DNA of 64,000 nucleotides. Origin: Bacillus sp. N1-1. GTDB lineage: Bacteria; Bacillota; Bacilli; Bacillales; Guptibacillaceae. The notes beneath the pieces were generated by a model, which was not told the origin of the DNA, searched no databases, and saw nothing but the letters and a program-made list of their open reading frames with translations. Of the stretch, positions 44,440 to 52,880 are shown in pieces. The stretch is taken from positions 2,356,001 through 2,420,000 of the forward strand of contig NZ_CP046564.1 of NCBI RefSeq assembly GCF_009818105.1. Reading direction: 5' to 3'. Numbering within the stretch: the stretch's first letter is position 1; every line of letters begins with the position of its first letter. A program made the position numbers and the translations under genes.

Positions 44440-44468
44440 AGTATAAATTTATTATTCTCAATATTCAA
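44440..44468 (-). promoter_or_regulatory. Promoter of the ACAD10/11-type unit
   Basis: On the minus strand TTGAAT (44468-44463) and TATACT (44445-44440) are separated by 17 bases. This is a good sigma-A promoter, and operator site 2 lies around the expected transcription start. Confidence 0.65.
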
Positions 44469-44484
44469 TACATTTTAATAAAAA

Positions 44485-46023
44485 TTAAAATCCAGTTGGC
44501 CAATTTGCTAGCTTTCTTTCACTTATTGAGCCTTTTTTATAACATGCCAACTCTAGGATTTTAGCAAGAAACTGCCTCGTTTCCCCCGGCTCAATCACAT
44601 CATCAATTAAATGTTTTGCTGCTGCTTTATAAGGTGAACTATCAAAACTCCATTTTTCTAAGAGCTTCTCTCGATCCTCTTTTGGATTTTCAGATCGCCT
44701 CAATTCTCTTCCATAGACGACATTGATCCCAACTTCCGGGCCCGTAAAATTGATTTCGGCAGATGGCCAGGCAACGACAAAGTCAGCTCCCATCGTTGGA
44801 CCACACATATTTCCGTAAGCCGCACCTACGCTTTTCCTTATCACCACTGATACCTTAGGAACTGTCGATTGTGCAAGTGCTTGATTCCACATCATTATCT
44901 TAGTAGGAATTTTCCCTTTCTCTGCTTCAGAGCTTACTCGAAAGCCCGGGATATCGTGAAGAAAGATTAAGGGAATATGAAACGAATCGCACAGACAAAT
45001 AAAATCTGTGGCCTTTTCGCATTCTTGAACACCTGCAGCGCCAGCATATTTCATCGGTTGATTTGCAATAATCCCCACAGACCTCCCTTCAATTCTTGTT
45101 AACACGGTTAATAGAGCAGGTCCAAATTCTGGCTTTATCTCAAAAAAGTTCCCATTGTCAACTAACGCAGCGATCACTTTTTTCATGTTGTAGGCGCGAT
45201 TTCGTTTTTCAGGAACAACCGATAGCAACTGATCAACCCTTCTTTCTACTAAATCATCGTTGAGAGAAAGTGGTGGTTCTTCTTCGCTATGGGATGGCAG
45301 AAAACTTAAAAACATCTTTAATTGAGCAATACATTCTTCTTCGGTCTCAGCGGATTGATCGATCTGTCCAGTATAGTGATGATGTACTTCAACGCCGCCT
45401 AGTTGTTCTTCTGCTATTTTTTCTCCTGTAGCAATCTCAAGCATTCTAGGTCCAGCTACCCCCATACACGTTCCACTTAGCTGCGTAACAAAATCAGAAG
45501 ATACCGCAAGCCACGTCGGTCCTCCAAAGCTATCACCAAGAATGGCCGTTACCATCGGAACTTCGCGATTGTGCGTCAACATTTCTTGAGGGAAAAGCTT
45601 ATCACTAATGCCATCAGACCCCATTCCATCTGGCATTCGAAGCCCTCCTCCCTCACTTAGATTAACTAAAGGCAGGCCTCTTTTTAATGCATAAGCATGT
45701 GCGGCTTTCGTTTTTCGAATATGAACGGCACCTTCTGTACCGGCAAACACCGTTTTATCGCCTGCCTGTACAACGACTGGACGACCATCTACACGACCTA
45801 TCCCACAAATAACCCCATCACCTGAACTTTTTTCTTCATGTCCAGGAATTTCAGAGGTGTTCAATTTCCCAATCTCAAGAAAGGATCCCTCATCAACGAG
45901 AAGCGCAATTCGTTCACGCGCTGTCTTTTTTCCTAATGCATGAAGCGCATCGATTTTGTGTTGACCGCCCATTCGTTCCGCACGTAGTCTTCGATTCTTC
46001 AAATCTTCTACATATGATTCCAT
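44485..46023 (-). CDS. Acyl-CoA carboxylase carboxyltransferase subunit (PccB/MccB family)
   Basis: A 512-aa carboxyltransferase with the N- and C-terminal crotonase-like halves of the beta subunit. Motifs include NLSEGGGLRMPDG, SFGGPTWLAVSSDFV, GAAGVQECEKATDF, FLHDIPGFRVSSEAEKG and GAAYGNMCGPTMGADF. No biotin carboxylase or biotin carrier gene is in the window, so the partner subunit must be elsewhere. A propionyl- or methylcrotonyl-CoA-type role would suit the end of a fatty or branched acid pathway. Start 46023 has AAAAGGAG upstream; a GTG at 46041 overlapping the ligase stop is the alternative. Confidence 0.88.
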   Translation of the reverse strand: MESYVEDLKNRRLRAERMGGQHKIDALHALGKKTARERIALLVDEGSFLEIGKLNTSEIPGHEEKSSGDGVICGIGRVDGRPVVVQAGDKTVFAGTEGAVHIRKTKAAHAYALKRGLPLVNLSEGGGLRMPDGMGSDGISDKLFPQEMLTHNREVPMVTAILGDSFGGPTWLAVSSDFVTQLSGTCMGVAGPRMLEIATGEKIAEEQLGGVEVHHHYTGQIDQSAETEEECIAQLKMFLSFLPSHSEEEPPLSLNDDLVERRVDQLLSVVPEKRNRAYNMKKVIAALVDNGNFFEIKPEFGPALLTVLTRIEGRSVGIIANQPMKYAGAAGVQECEKATDFICLCDSFHIPLIFLHDIPGFRVSSEAEKGKIPTKIMMWNQALAQSTVPKVSVVIRKSVGAAYGNMCGPTMGADFVVAWPSAEINFTGPEVGINVVYGRELRRSENPKEDREKLLEKWSFDSSPYKAAAKHLIDDVIEPGETRQFLAKILELACYKKGSISERKLANWPTGF

Positions 46024-46037
46024 CATTCCACTCCTTT

Positions 46038-47666
46038 TCACTTCTTTAATAACCTTCTTAATACTTTACCTGAAGATGTAGCGGGTAGACTTTCACGAAT
46101 TTCTATTATTTTGGGTGCTTTATAAGCAGCCATATGATTTTTAGCCCATTCGGTTAGTTCCTCAATAGATGCGTTAAAATGATTAGGATGTAAAACGACG
46201 ACTGCCTTGATGATTTCTCCTTTTTGTTGATCAGGTATACCGATAACCGCTGTTTGCTTAATAGCTGGATGTTCATTCATTAACGCTTCAACATCCTCCG
46301 GAAAAACACTATAACCTGAGCTTTTAATCATCTCTTTCAAACGACCTCGGAAATATAAGTAGCCTTCTTCATCAATATAGCCGATGTCACCTGTATATAC
46401 CCACCCATTCTTTAGAGAAGCAGCTGTCTCATCAGGTCGATTGTAATATCCCTTAAAAACCCCTGGACTCTTAATTACGATTTCTCCCTCTTTAAGTGGA
46501 CCAACTTCTTCGCTATTCGTATTTACGATTTTTAGATTTGTCTTATGAATAGGAATGCCACAGCTTCCAAACTTCACATTTTCAGTTGGCATAAACGTGT
46601 CACATGTATGCGTCTCGCTTAAACCATAGGAAGCTTCATATAGTAGACAGCCATTCGTTGCTTTCTTCCATTGATCTGCGAGATTTCTAGTTACTTGCAC
46701 GCCAAAGCTTGTCGCTAAATTAAGACGAAGCGATGTTAAATCTCGTTCGTTAAGATCAGGCATTTGCAAGATTGCTCCGTTCATAGGGGCAATACTATAC
46801 CACATTGAAATTCGATGATCCTCAATTGCTGATACAACCGTTTCTGCATCAAACCGACTCAGAAGCACAGTTTCATTACCGCTATAGACAGGTAAGTTAA
46901 CTCCCATTACCATTCCAGCAATATGGCATAATGGGGCGATCGCTAACAATTTGTCGTCCTGTTTAATTTGATTGCAGGTCATGGTAGAAGCTGTTTTAAA
47001 TAAAGCGTTTTCATAGGTGAGCATAGCTGCTTTAGGTCTCCCAGTCGTGCCAGATGTAAACACCATCAAACAAACGTCGTTTAATTGAACACGGGCAGAT
47101 TGAAATGAATTTTCTTCTGTATCAAAAAGCGATTCTAGAGTAGTAAACCTTGAAGGTTTTACGGGGCATTTTATTTCAGATGGCGCACTTTCAATCTGTT
47201 CTGGTAAGAGCAGTGACTGATAAGTAACCGTGACAATAAAGGAAAGAGCGTCCTCAATGGCTTCAAGCATCGGTAAAAGTTCTAAACCGCAGATTATTCC
47301 TTTAATGTCTGCTTCTTTAATTAAATAAGAAAGTTCAGAGGCTTTATACATAGGATTTAACGGAACGACAACTGCACCAAGCTTTTGAATTGCATAGTGA
47401 GAAATAAGATATTGCGGACAATTTTGCATAAACAAAGCAATATGATCACCTTGTTTGACACCAATCCGCTCCAAATAGTTTGCTAGTTGATTCGAGTGTT
47501 GATTCCATTTTTCCCATGTTAATTGATAACCATAGTAATGAATGGCAATTTCATTTGGTTTTCGCTCCGCTTGAATGGAAAGATATTCATGAAGGGGTCT
47601 TTCTCCATATTGATAAATTAATGTAGAAGGAACTGCTTCTGGCCAAAATGATGTATGCTTTTCCAC
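46038..47666 (-). CDS. Acyl-CoA ligase (AMP-forming) 3
   Basis: A 542-aa ANL-family ligase. Motifs: MVFTSGTTGRPKAAML, YEASYGLSETHTCD, YTGDIGYIDEEGYLYFRGRLK and TSSGKVLRRLL with the catalytic lysine. It is similar in type to ligase 1 (N-terminal FWPEAVPSTL against FWPKRVPYSL), suggesting paralogues. The start is a GTG at 47666 with AAGGGTGG upstream. A promoter and operator site 3 precede it, and it heads the unit with the carboxyltransferase gene. Confidence 0.92.
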   Translation of the reverse strand: MEKHTSFWPEAVPSTLIYQYGERPLHEYLSIQAERKPNEIAIHYYGYQLTWEKWNQHSNQLANYLERIGVKQGDHIALFMQNCPQYLISHYAIQKLGAVVVPLNPMYKASELSYLIKEADIKGIICGLELLPMLEAIEDALSFIVTVTYQSLLLPEQIESAPSEIKCPVKPSRFTTLESLFDTEENSFQSARVQLNDVCLMVFTSGTTGRPKAAMLTYENALFKTASTMTCNQIKQDDKLLAIAPLCHIAGMVMGVNLPVYSGNETVLLSRFDAETVVSAIEDHRISMWYSIAPMNGAILQMPDLNERDLTSLRLNLATSFGVQVTRNLADQWKKATNGCLLYEASYGLSETHTCDTFMPTENVKFGSCGIPIHKTNLKIVNTNSEEVGPLKEGEIVIKSPGVFKGYYNRPDETAASLKNGWVYTGDIGYIDEEGYLYFRGRLKEMIKSSGYSVFPEDVEALMNEHPAIKQTAVIGIPDQQKGEIIKAVVVLHPNHFNASIEELTEWAKNHMAAYKAPKIIEIRESLPATSSGKVLRRLLKK

Positions 47667-47679
47667 TTTACCACCCTTT

Positions 47680-47699
47680 CATACTAACCGTTTAGTATG
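47680..47699. promoter_or_regulatory. Palindromic operator, site 3
   Basis: CATACTAACCGTTTAGTATG is a near-perfect palindrome with 8-base arms around CCGT. It is the longest of the three related sites and lies just downstream of the ligase 3 promoter, 14 bases before the GTG. Confidence 0.72.
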
Positions 47700-47709
47700 T
47701 TCTTCTTTT

Positions 47710-47739
47710 ATCATACAATTTTTGATTATCTTATTTCAA
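47710..47739 (-). promoter_or_regulatory. Promoter of the ligase 3 unit
   Basis: On the minus strand TTGAAA (47739-47734) and TATGAT (47715-47710) are separated by 18 bases. Operator site 3 begins about 10 bases downstream of the -10. Confidence 0.6.
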
Positions 47740-47812
47740 CAGAAATTTCATGTTTTACCATATTAAAATTGGGAAATATAGTTTTTTATTCATATTAGAA
47801 AGGAAGATCACC

Positions 47813-48259
47813 ATGAATCAAAACTTATACCAACTGACACGTGAATATGAAAAATTTACGGATGAATGTGAAGGACAAAGTGTGCCCGAATTTGTAGAGA
47901 ATTTCATATATGGATCGATGGATTATAACGAAGAAAATCTGCCTAAACTGACAGAAGAAATGGGAAAACAGGCTCAAGGACAGGATCCAGATAATTTCAA
48001 AAAAGCTTTTGATGAAATGCTTCTTTATCTTAGAGATCGCTTTGTCGCCCTCGACCCTGACAAGGAGTATTGGCCATTACATTACCGTGAAGGTGTTAGT
48101 GCTTTCGTTGCGATGATCGATGGGTTAATTGTACAGTATTTCTCTGGACTCTATTCAGTAGAAGATTTAAAAGAACGAACCCCTCTATTTGCAGCAATAA
48201 TTCTTAATGGATTTGTGGGTATTAATGAATATGAATATGATACGTTATCCACTGACTAA
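47813..48259 (+). CDS. Hypothetical acidic protein
   Basis: A 148-aa soluble acidic protein that I do not recognise. It looks all-helical (KKAFDEMLLYLRDRFVAL, VSAFVAMIDGLIVQYFSGL) and has no signal peptide. The ATG at 47813 has AGAAAGGAAG upstream and is preferred to the ATG at 47750. It is divergent from the ligase 3 unit and shares its intergenic region, so the operator could influence it. A strong bidirectional terminator follows. Confidence 0.6.
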   Translation: MNQNLYQLTREYEKFTDECEGQSVPEFVENFIYGSMDYNEENLPKLTEEMGKQAQGQDPDNFKKAFDEMLLYLRDRFVALDPDKEYWPLHYREGVSAFVAMIDGLIVQYFSGLYSVEDLKERTPLFAAIILNGFVGINEYEYDTLSTD

Positions 48260-48264
48260 AAATA

Positions 48265-48292
48265 AAAAATCCTGCCCATGGGCAGGATTTTT
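48265..48292. terminator. Bidirectional intrinsic terminator
   Basis: A 28-base perfect palindrome (AAAAATCCTGCCC and its complement) carries A and T runs on both sides. It lies between the convergent hypothetical and ypwA genes. Confidence 0.92.
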
Positions 48293-48295
48293 GAA

Positions 48296-49822
48296 TTAAC
48301 TATTTTGAAGACGATATACGCTTGAATACTTTTCTTCAAGATATTGAATCAAGTATTCAGCATTCAAACCTTCTCCCGTGATATCTTTTATAATTTCAAT
48401 TGGTTGCTTTAGTTTACCATATTGATGAATGTTTTCTGTAAGCCACTCTTTAATAGGCAGTAAATTCCCTTGTTCTAAGAGTTCATCGAACTGAGGAAGA
48501 TCTTTCATCATAGCGTTCTTTAATTGGGCTGCATAAATATATCCAAGTGCATAGGAAGGGAAGTAACCAAATGAACCTCCTGACCAATGTACATCTTGAA
48601 GCACACCAACTGCATCGTTGTCTGGCGTAATTCCTAAATACTCCTCCATCTTCTCATTCCAGATGGCTGGTAGGTCTTTCACTTCAATGTCGCCATTTAT
48701 TAAACCTTTTTCAATTTCATAGCGAACCATAATATGAAGTGCATATGTCATTTCATCTGCTTCAATGCGAATGAGAGAAGGGCCTGCAACGTTAATGGCA
48801 CGGTAGTAGTCTTCTAGCGAAACATTATCAAACTGGCCTGTTGAATAGCTTTTAAGCTTTTCATAATTATTTTCCCAAAATGACTGATGCCGCCCAACAA
48901 AGTTTTCCCAGAAAAGAGACTGGGATTCATGAATGCCCATTGACGTCCCGGTGCATAAAGGCGTGCCAATTAATTTTGGTGATAAATTTTGTTCGTAAAG
49001 AGCATGTCCGCCTTCGTGAATTGTACCGAACACTGCTGTGCGGAAGTCCATTTCGTCATACTTTGTTGTAACACGAACATCACCTGGGTTCAACCCTGTT
49101 GCGAATGGGTGCACCGTCTTATCCAGACGACCCGCTTCGAAATCATATCCCATTTTCTTCAATATATCCATACTAAATGCCTGCTGCTTATCTTCTGGAA
49201 AACGTTCAAATAAAAAGTCCGTTTTAGGCTGATCACTTGCCTGAACAACTTGTTGCACAAGGGGGACAATATGCTCTCTAAGTTGTTTGAAGACGCGATC
49301 AATCACCTTAACAGTGACCCCAGGTTCATACATATCAAGGAGCGTATCATATTTATTTTCTTCATAGCCCCAATATTCGACAAACTTTTGATTGAATGCC
49401 ACTAATTTTTCAAGGTAAGGTCTGAACAACTCAAAGTCAGCTTTTTCTTTCGCTTCCTCCCAGATTGTTTCTGCTTTTGAACTTAAAATCACATACTCTG
49501 AATATTCTTCTGCTGGAATTTTAATGTTACGCTCATAATCTTTGCGACACTCTTCGACCGTTTTACGTGTGATTTCACTTAAATCTGCTTGCACGTCTTC
49601 TTTTGTAAGTTGATCAAGAAATCCCTTCATTTCTGAAGAAACCGACATTTCAAAAACTTCAGAAGACATCATGCCAATAACTTCAGAACGCTGCTCAGCA
49701 CCTTTTTTGGGTGCGCCAGTTCGAAGGTCCCAATACATTACACCAATTGCTTCATTAAAACTCATCATTTTTTTAACAAATGTTAAAAATTGCTCTTCTA
49801 CTTGCTTTAACTCTTTCGTCAT
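48296..49822 (-). CDS. ypwA: Carboxypeptidase M32 family (YpwA)
   Basis: A 508-aa thermostable carboxypeptidase 1-type metallopeptidase. The zinc-binding HEXXH is HEGGH at 269-273, followed by GTSMGIHESQSLFWEN, which supplies the third ligand glutamate of M32, and DEMTYALHIMVRYEIEKGL. It removes C-terminal residues from peptides in the cytoplasm. Length is normal. In Bacillus ypwA lies in the same neighbourhood as ypsC and gpsB, as here. Confidence 0.95.
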   Translation of the reverse strand: MTKELKQVEEQFLTFVKKMMSFNEAIGVMYWDLRTGAPKKGAEQRSEVIGMMSSEVFEMSVSSEMKGFLDQLTKEDVQADLSEITRKTVEECRKDYERNIKIPAEEYSEYVILSSKAETIWEEAKEKADFELFRPYLEKLVAFNQKFVEYWGYEENKYDTLLDMYEPGVTVKVIDRVFKQLREHIVPLVQQVVQASDQPKTDFLFERFPEDKQQAFSMDILKKMGYDFEAGRLDKTVHPFATGLNPGDVRVTTKYDEMDFRTAVFGTIHEGGHALYEQNLSPKLIGTPLCTGTSMGIHESQSLFWENFVGRHQSFWENNYEKLKSYSTGQFDNVSLEDYYRAINVAGPSLIRIEADEMTYALHIMVRYEIEKGLINGDIEVKDLPAIWNEKMEEYLGITPDNDAVGVLQDVHWSGGSFGYFPSYALGYIYAAQLKNAMMKDLPQFDELLEQGNLLPIKEWLTENIHQYGKLKQPIEIIKDITGEGLNAEYLIQYLEEKYSSVYRLQNS

Positions 49823-49984
49823 ATTTTAACCCCTTTTCAAAATGATATTGTTCTTCGCATTAAATTCGACACATCTCGCTTCATTATGTAAGGATTTGTC
49901 GGAAGTTAAAAAATTCAAAAATAATCGATCTGAATATTCTCATGTTATCCTTTTGGTAAGCAAATAGTTCAAGGAGGGATTCAG

Positions 49985-50191
49985 ATGTCCATACAGAATC
50001 TGATACACACATTCGATCAGGTAAAAGGAAGAAAACCAGCTACCGCAGACGAATTACTAGACTTTATCCAGGTGAATTATTTACAAGGTTCGCTCTCGTT
50101 AAATGAGTATCAAGTCTACTTTAAAGAACTTCATGCTCAGGGTGCTAAAAAACCTGAATACTTCACGCATGAAGAGATGAAAGCCTTTTAA
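49985..50191 (+). CDS. Small protein, YppF-like
   Basis: A 68-aa soluble protein with the pattern SIQNLIHTFDQVKGRKPATA, ELLDFIQVNYLQGSLSLNEY and a C-terminal LHAQGAKKPEYF. It resembles the small YppF-like proteins of Bacillus, which have no known role; the assignment is from memory of the pattern and is tentative. CAAGGAGGG lies upstream of the ATG. A hairpin terminator follows. Confidence 0.65.
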   Translation: MSIQNLIHTFDQVKGRKPATADELLDFIQVNYLQGSLSLNEYQVYFKELHAQGAKKPEYFTHEEMKAF

Positions 50192-50228
50192 TCCCTCTTG
50201 TTCTATCCTACCATAAGTTACGAATCAT

Positions 50229-50270
50229 ACGTATAGGAAAAGACATGGTATGCCTTTTCCTATACGTTTT
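50229..50270 (+). terminator. Intrinsic terminator of the YppF-like gene
   Basis: ACGTATAGGAAAAG pairs perfectly with CTTTTCCTATACGT around an 11-base loop, ending in TTTT. It lies 38 bases after the stop. Confidence 0.75.
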
Positions 50271-50275
50271 CCATT

Positions 50276-50584
50276 TCATTCGATCTTTTTTATTTTTTCG
50301 ATATTCTTCTTATTAATGTAGAAAGAATCAAACATCCCAATAACTACTATTTCTTTATCATTCCATAATTTTGTCCGATAAATTGAAAAAACATATGCTT
50401 CTGTTCGTGATGTTTGATCTCTTACATATGGAACAACTGCAAGATCCACGCCTAATTCAATAAGAGCATTTTGATCTTTCTTTAACTGCTTTCCAACCCA
50501 GCTACTATAATCAGCCTGACTTGGATTTGTAAGAAACATAATGACGGCTACTGAAATGATAATACCAAAAATCGCTTTTTTCAT
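50276..50584 (-). CDS. Small exported or membrane-anchored hypothetical protein
   Basis: A 102-aa protein. Residues 1-24 form a signal peptide or membrane anchor (MKKAIFGIIISVAVIMFLTN, then PSQA-DY). The rest has YSSWVGKQLKKDQNALI and GMFDSFYINKKN. The N-terminal NPSQADYSSWV pattern recalls small DUF4359-type proteins, but this is uncertain. AAAGGGGGG precedes the ATG. No partner gene is evident. Confidence 0.6.
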   Translation of the reverse strand: MKKAIFGIIISVAVIMFLTNPSQADYSSWVGKQLKKDQNALIELGVDLAVVPYVRDQTSRTEAYVFSIYRTKLWNDKEIVVIGMFDSFYINKKNIEKIKKIE

Positions 50585-50745
50585 AAATGCCCCCCTTTAG
50601 AGTCCAACTCTTCCTACTTTATGAAACAAACTGCCTTCAAATGATTTATGTACATCGTGATATTTTTTCCACATTATTCCGTTTAAAGACGATAGACACG
50701 TGGTAACACAAAAGTAAATCATATTTTTGGAAAGGGGACTTCTTC

Positions 50746-50985
50746 ATGAGACAGCATCGAATCAATACGTTAAAACCAGGTGAGCACTATAAGGCAAAAG
50801 AACTAGATAGTTTTGTATCGACAACCGATATTGTATTGCTAGCTAGTAATGCTTCACAACTTTTTTCTGATCCAGAGCGAGAATACAAAGTGGTTCATGA
50901 AGTTGAAGGATTTTTTGAACACTCGGTTGACGACGGTGAGAAATATTTCCGTGATAAACGCGCGTATGTGGTTGAAAAAGTCTAA
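50746..50985 (+). CDS. Small hypothetical protein
   Basis: A 79-aa soluble protein that I do not recognise, with PGEHYKAKELDSFVSTTDIV and FFEHSVDDGEKYFRDKRAYV. It has no signal peptide. The ATG has AAAGGGGAC upstream and a strong terminator follows, which supports it as a real gene. It converges with ypsC. Confidence 0.6.
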   Translation: MRQHRINTLKPGEHYKAKELDSFVSTTDIVLLASNASQLFSDPEREYKVVHEVEGFFEHSVDDGEKYFRDKRAYVVEKV

Positions 50986-51004
50986 TAAGATGGTTGATAG
51001 AGGA

Positions 51005-51046
51005 AGACAAAAGCACCTCTCCATATATGGAGAGGTGCTTTTGTCT
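51005..51046. terminator. Bidirectional terminator, 42-base perfect palindrome
   Basis: Both arms of 21 bases are exact complements with no unpaired loop bases; the centre is ATAT and each arm ends in AAAAG or CTTTT followed by GTCT. It separates the convergent 79-aa gene and ypsC. Confidence 0.88.
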
Positions 51047-51050
51047 AAAC

Positions 51051-52190
51051 TTAATTTTTGGGCGGTCTTGGTCCAAAGAACTGATAGTAATGCGTTTTAA
51101 TATCGCCATTGTATAGCTTACGGTTCTTCGTCGCTCGCTTTCCGTAAACTTCCTGGAAGCGAGGATGAGAAGTTAGAATGTACACAGACCAGGTATCAAG
51201 ACGCTCACGGAACGCTTTGCCCATCTTCCGATACATATCTTCTACTTCTTCACGTTCACCGAGTCGCTCGCCATATGGAGGATTACCAATGAGAGTTCCA
51301 TATTCAAACTTTGAACTAACGTCCGTCACTTGCATTTGCTTGAATTGAATCATATCCCCAAATCCAGCTTCAAGAGCATTATTCTTAGAAAGATCAACCA
51401 TTTTTGGATCAAGATCGCTACCAAAGATGTGAAGAGGCTGATCATATTTTGCAAGATCTTCAGCTTCAATCATAGCTTCTTCCCAGCGGTTCTTTCCAAT
51501 CCACGCCCAATCTTCAGATGCAAATTCTCGATTAAATCCTGGTGCGATATTTTGGCCAATCATCGCTGCTTCAATCGGAAGTGTACCTGAGCCGCAAAAT
51601 GGGTCCATGAAAGGTTTATCGGCATTCCAATTTGTTAGCATCACCATAGCAGCCGCCATTGTTTCTTTTAGGGGCGCAGCACTATGCAGGTAACGATACC
51701 CTCTACGATGCAGACCTTTACCGCTTGTGTCGATTGTAAGAATAGCGGTATCCTTATGAATGGCCACTTCTATCTTAAATAGTGGCCCATCTTCTTCAAA
51801 CCAAGAAACATTGTATATTTCTTTCAAGCTTTCTACGATTGCTTTCTTCACAATTGCCTGACAATCCGGTACACTGTATAACGTTGATTTAACAGAACGT
51901 CCGCTAACAGGAAATTCTGCGTTTTCAGGTAACAGCTCTCCCCACGGTAGTGCCTTCGTTGCTTCAAAAAGTTCATCAAACGACGTAACTTTAAATTCGC
52001 CAACTTTTAGTTTTACACGATCGGCTGTTCTTAGCCAGTAATTCGAACGACAAATCCCAATTTCATCACTCTCATAAGTAACCTTACCATTTTCTACACG
52101 TACATTTTCAAAACCTAAATCCTTTACTTCACGAGCAACCAATGATTCGAGCCCCATGGTGGCCGTTGCAATTAATTCGTATTTCGCCAT
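51051..52190 (-). CDS. ypsC: THUMP-domain rRNA methyltransferase, YpsC/RlmL family
   Basis: A 379-aa class I methyltransferase that probably makes an N2-methylguanine in 23S rRNA. The N-terminal THUMP/ferredoxin-like region covers about residues 1-160, and the catalytic domain has MDPFCGSGTLPIEAAMIG (SAM loop) and NPPYGER (target base pocket). Length fits the single-domain Bacillus type rather than the long E. coli RlmL. It lies just upstream of ypwA and downstream of rnpB on the same strand, the Bacillus order. Confidence 0.92.
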   Translation of the reverse strand: MAKYELIATATMGLESLVAREVKDLGFENVRVENGKVTYESDEIGICRSNYWLRTADRVKLKVGEFKVTSFDELFEATKALPWGELLPENAEFPVSGRSVKSTLYSVPDCQAIVKKAIVESLKEIYNVSWFEEDGPLFKIEVAIHKDTAILTIDTSGKGLHRRGYRYLHSAAPLKETMAAAMVMLTNWNADKPFMDPFCGSGTLPIEAAMIGQNIAPGFNREFASEDWAWIGKNRWEEAMIEAEDLAKYDQPLHIFGSDLDPKMVDLSKNNALEAGFGDMIQFKQMQVTDVSSKFEYGTLIGNPPYGERLGEREEVEDMYRKMGKAFRERLDTWSVYILTSHPRFQEVYGKRATKNRKLYNGDIKTHYYQFFGPRPPKN

Positions 52191-52351
52191 CTATTCCACT
52201 CCAATCTTTTTCGCTCTTCTATGTAATAGTAGTTGTATTAGTAATCATACAAAAAATAAATAAGCTAGTCCAAATTGAATTTAATGAGGCATTGCTTATC
52301 ACGAATTCCTCTTAGGTTTTCCAGTCAAACACGATTTATAGCCTTAACGTA

Positions 52352-52376
52352 CAAAAAAGCCCCATAAGGGCTTTTC
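52352..52376 (-). terminator. rnpB terminator
   Basis: On the minus strand AAAAGCCC pairs with GGGCTTTT and is followed by TTTTTT-type sequence. It starts 10 bases after the mature 3' end of the RNase P RNA. Confidence 0.88.
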
Positions 52377-52385
52377 ATCAAAGAT

Positions 52386-52793
52386 GATAACGTTCTGTAA
52401 GCCATGTTCTGTTCTATCGTACTGCGAACGGGTCTCCCCTCGTACTCAAGTGGTAATCATCTATCTCCAGACGCGTCCTCACCGCCTGGCTTTCTCTCCG
52501 TTTAATTCCTTCGAGAAAGCTCCCCTACCATAATTTGGGTTTCTCGCTCGTGGGGTTTACCTCGTTCCACTCTTAATGTTTCCATTAAGACTTCGTCACT
52601 GTGGCACTTTCAGAGTATTCGGGCCTTATCCGTTAAGAACTTAGGCCGTTTCCCCGCCGTTAGCCCAAAATGGACTACCCTGACTTATTGTTTCATCAGG
52701 CACGAACACTACGATCATCTCAGACCGTGCGAGCATGGACTTTCCTCTATATGCTACTTATGTGTAACATACAGCGATCACCCGAACGTTATC
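52386..52793 (-). ncRNA. rnpB: RNase P RNA, type B
   Basis: This is the catalytic RNA of RNase P, which matures tRNA 5' ends. The two ends pair (GATAACGTTC and GAACGTTATC, helix P1). Conserved blocks are present on the minus strand: GAGGAAAGTCCATGCTCGCA near the 5' part, GAAAGTGCCACAGTGACGAA, GAGTGGAACGAGGTAAACCC, GCGAGAAACCCAAATT, and ACATGGCTTACAGAACGTT at the 3' end. About 408 bases, as in B. subtilis (type B architecture). Exact ends may be off by a few bases. The position between gpsB and ypsC is the Bacillus order. Confidence 0.97.
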
Positions 52794-52814
52794 ATTGTTA
52801 GGACAGCAAAAGCA

Positions 52815-52843
52815 ATTATATCTTATATTCTGTTTAGATGCAA
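52815..52843 (-). promoter_or_regulatory. rnpB proximal promoter
   Basis: On the minus strand TTGCAT (52843-52838) and a perfect TATAAT (52820-52815) are separated by 17 bases. The expected start lies about 10-15 bases before the mature 5' end. Confidence 0.75.
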
Positions 52844-52880
52844 GGTTGCTTAGTGAAATGTTTTTGTTTCTGTAATTAAT

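Noticed and set aside
50843..51109. Overlapping frames on both strands across the 51005-51046 palindrome
   Set aside because: They are shadows of the 79-aa gene, the terminator and the ypsC end.
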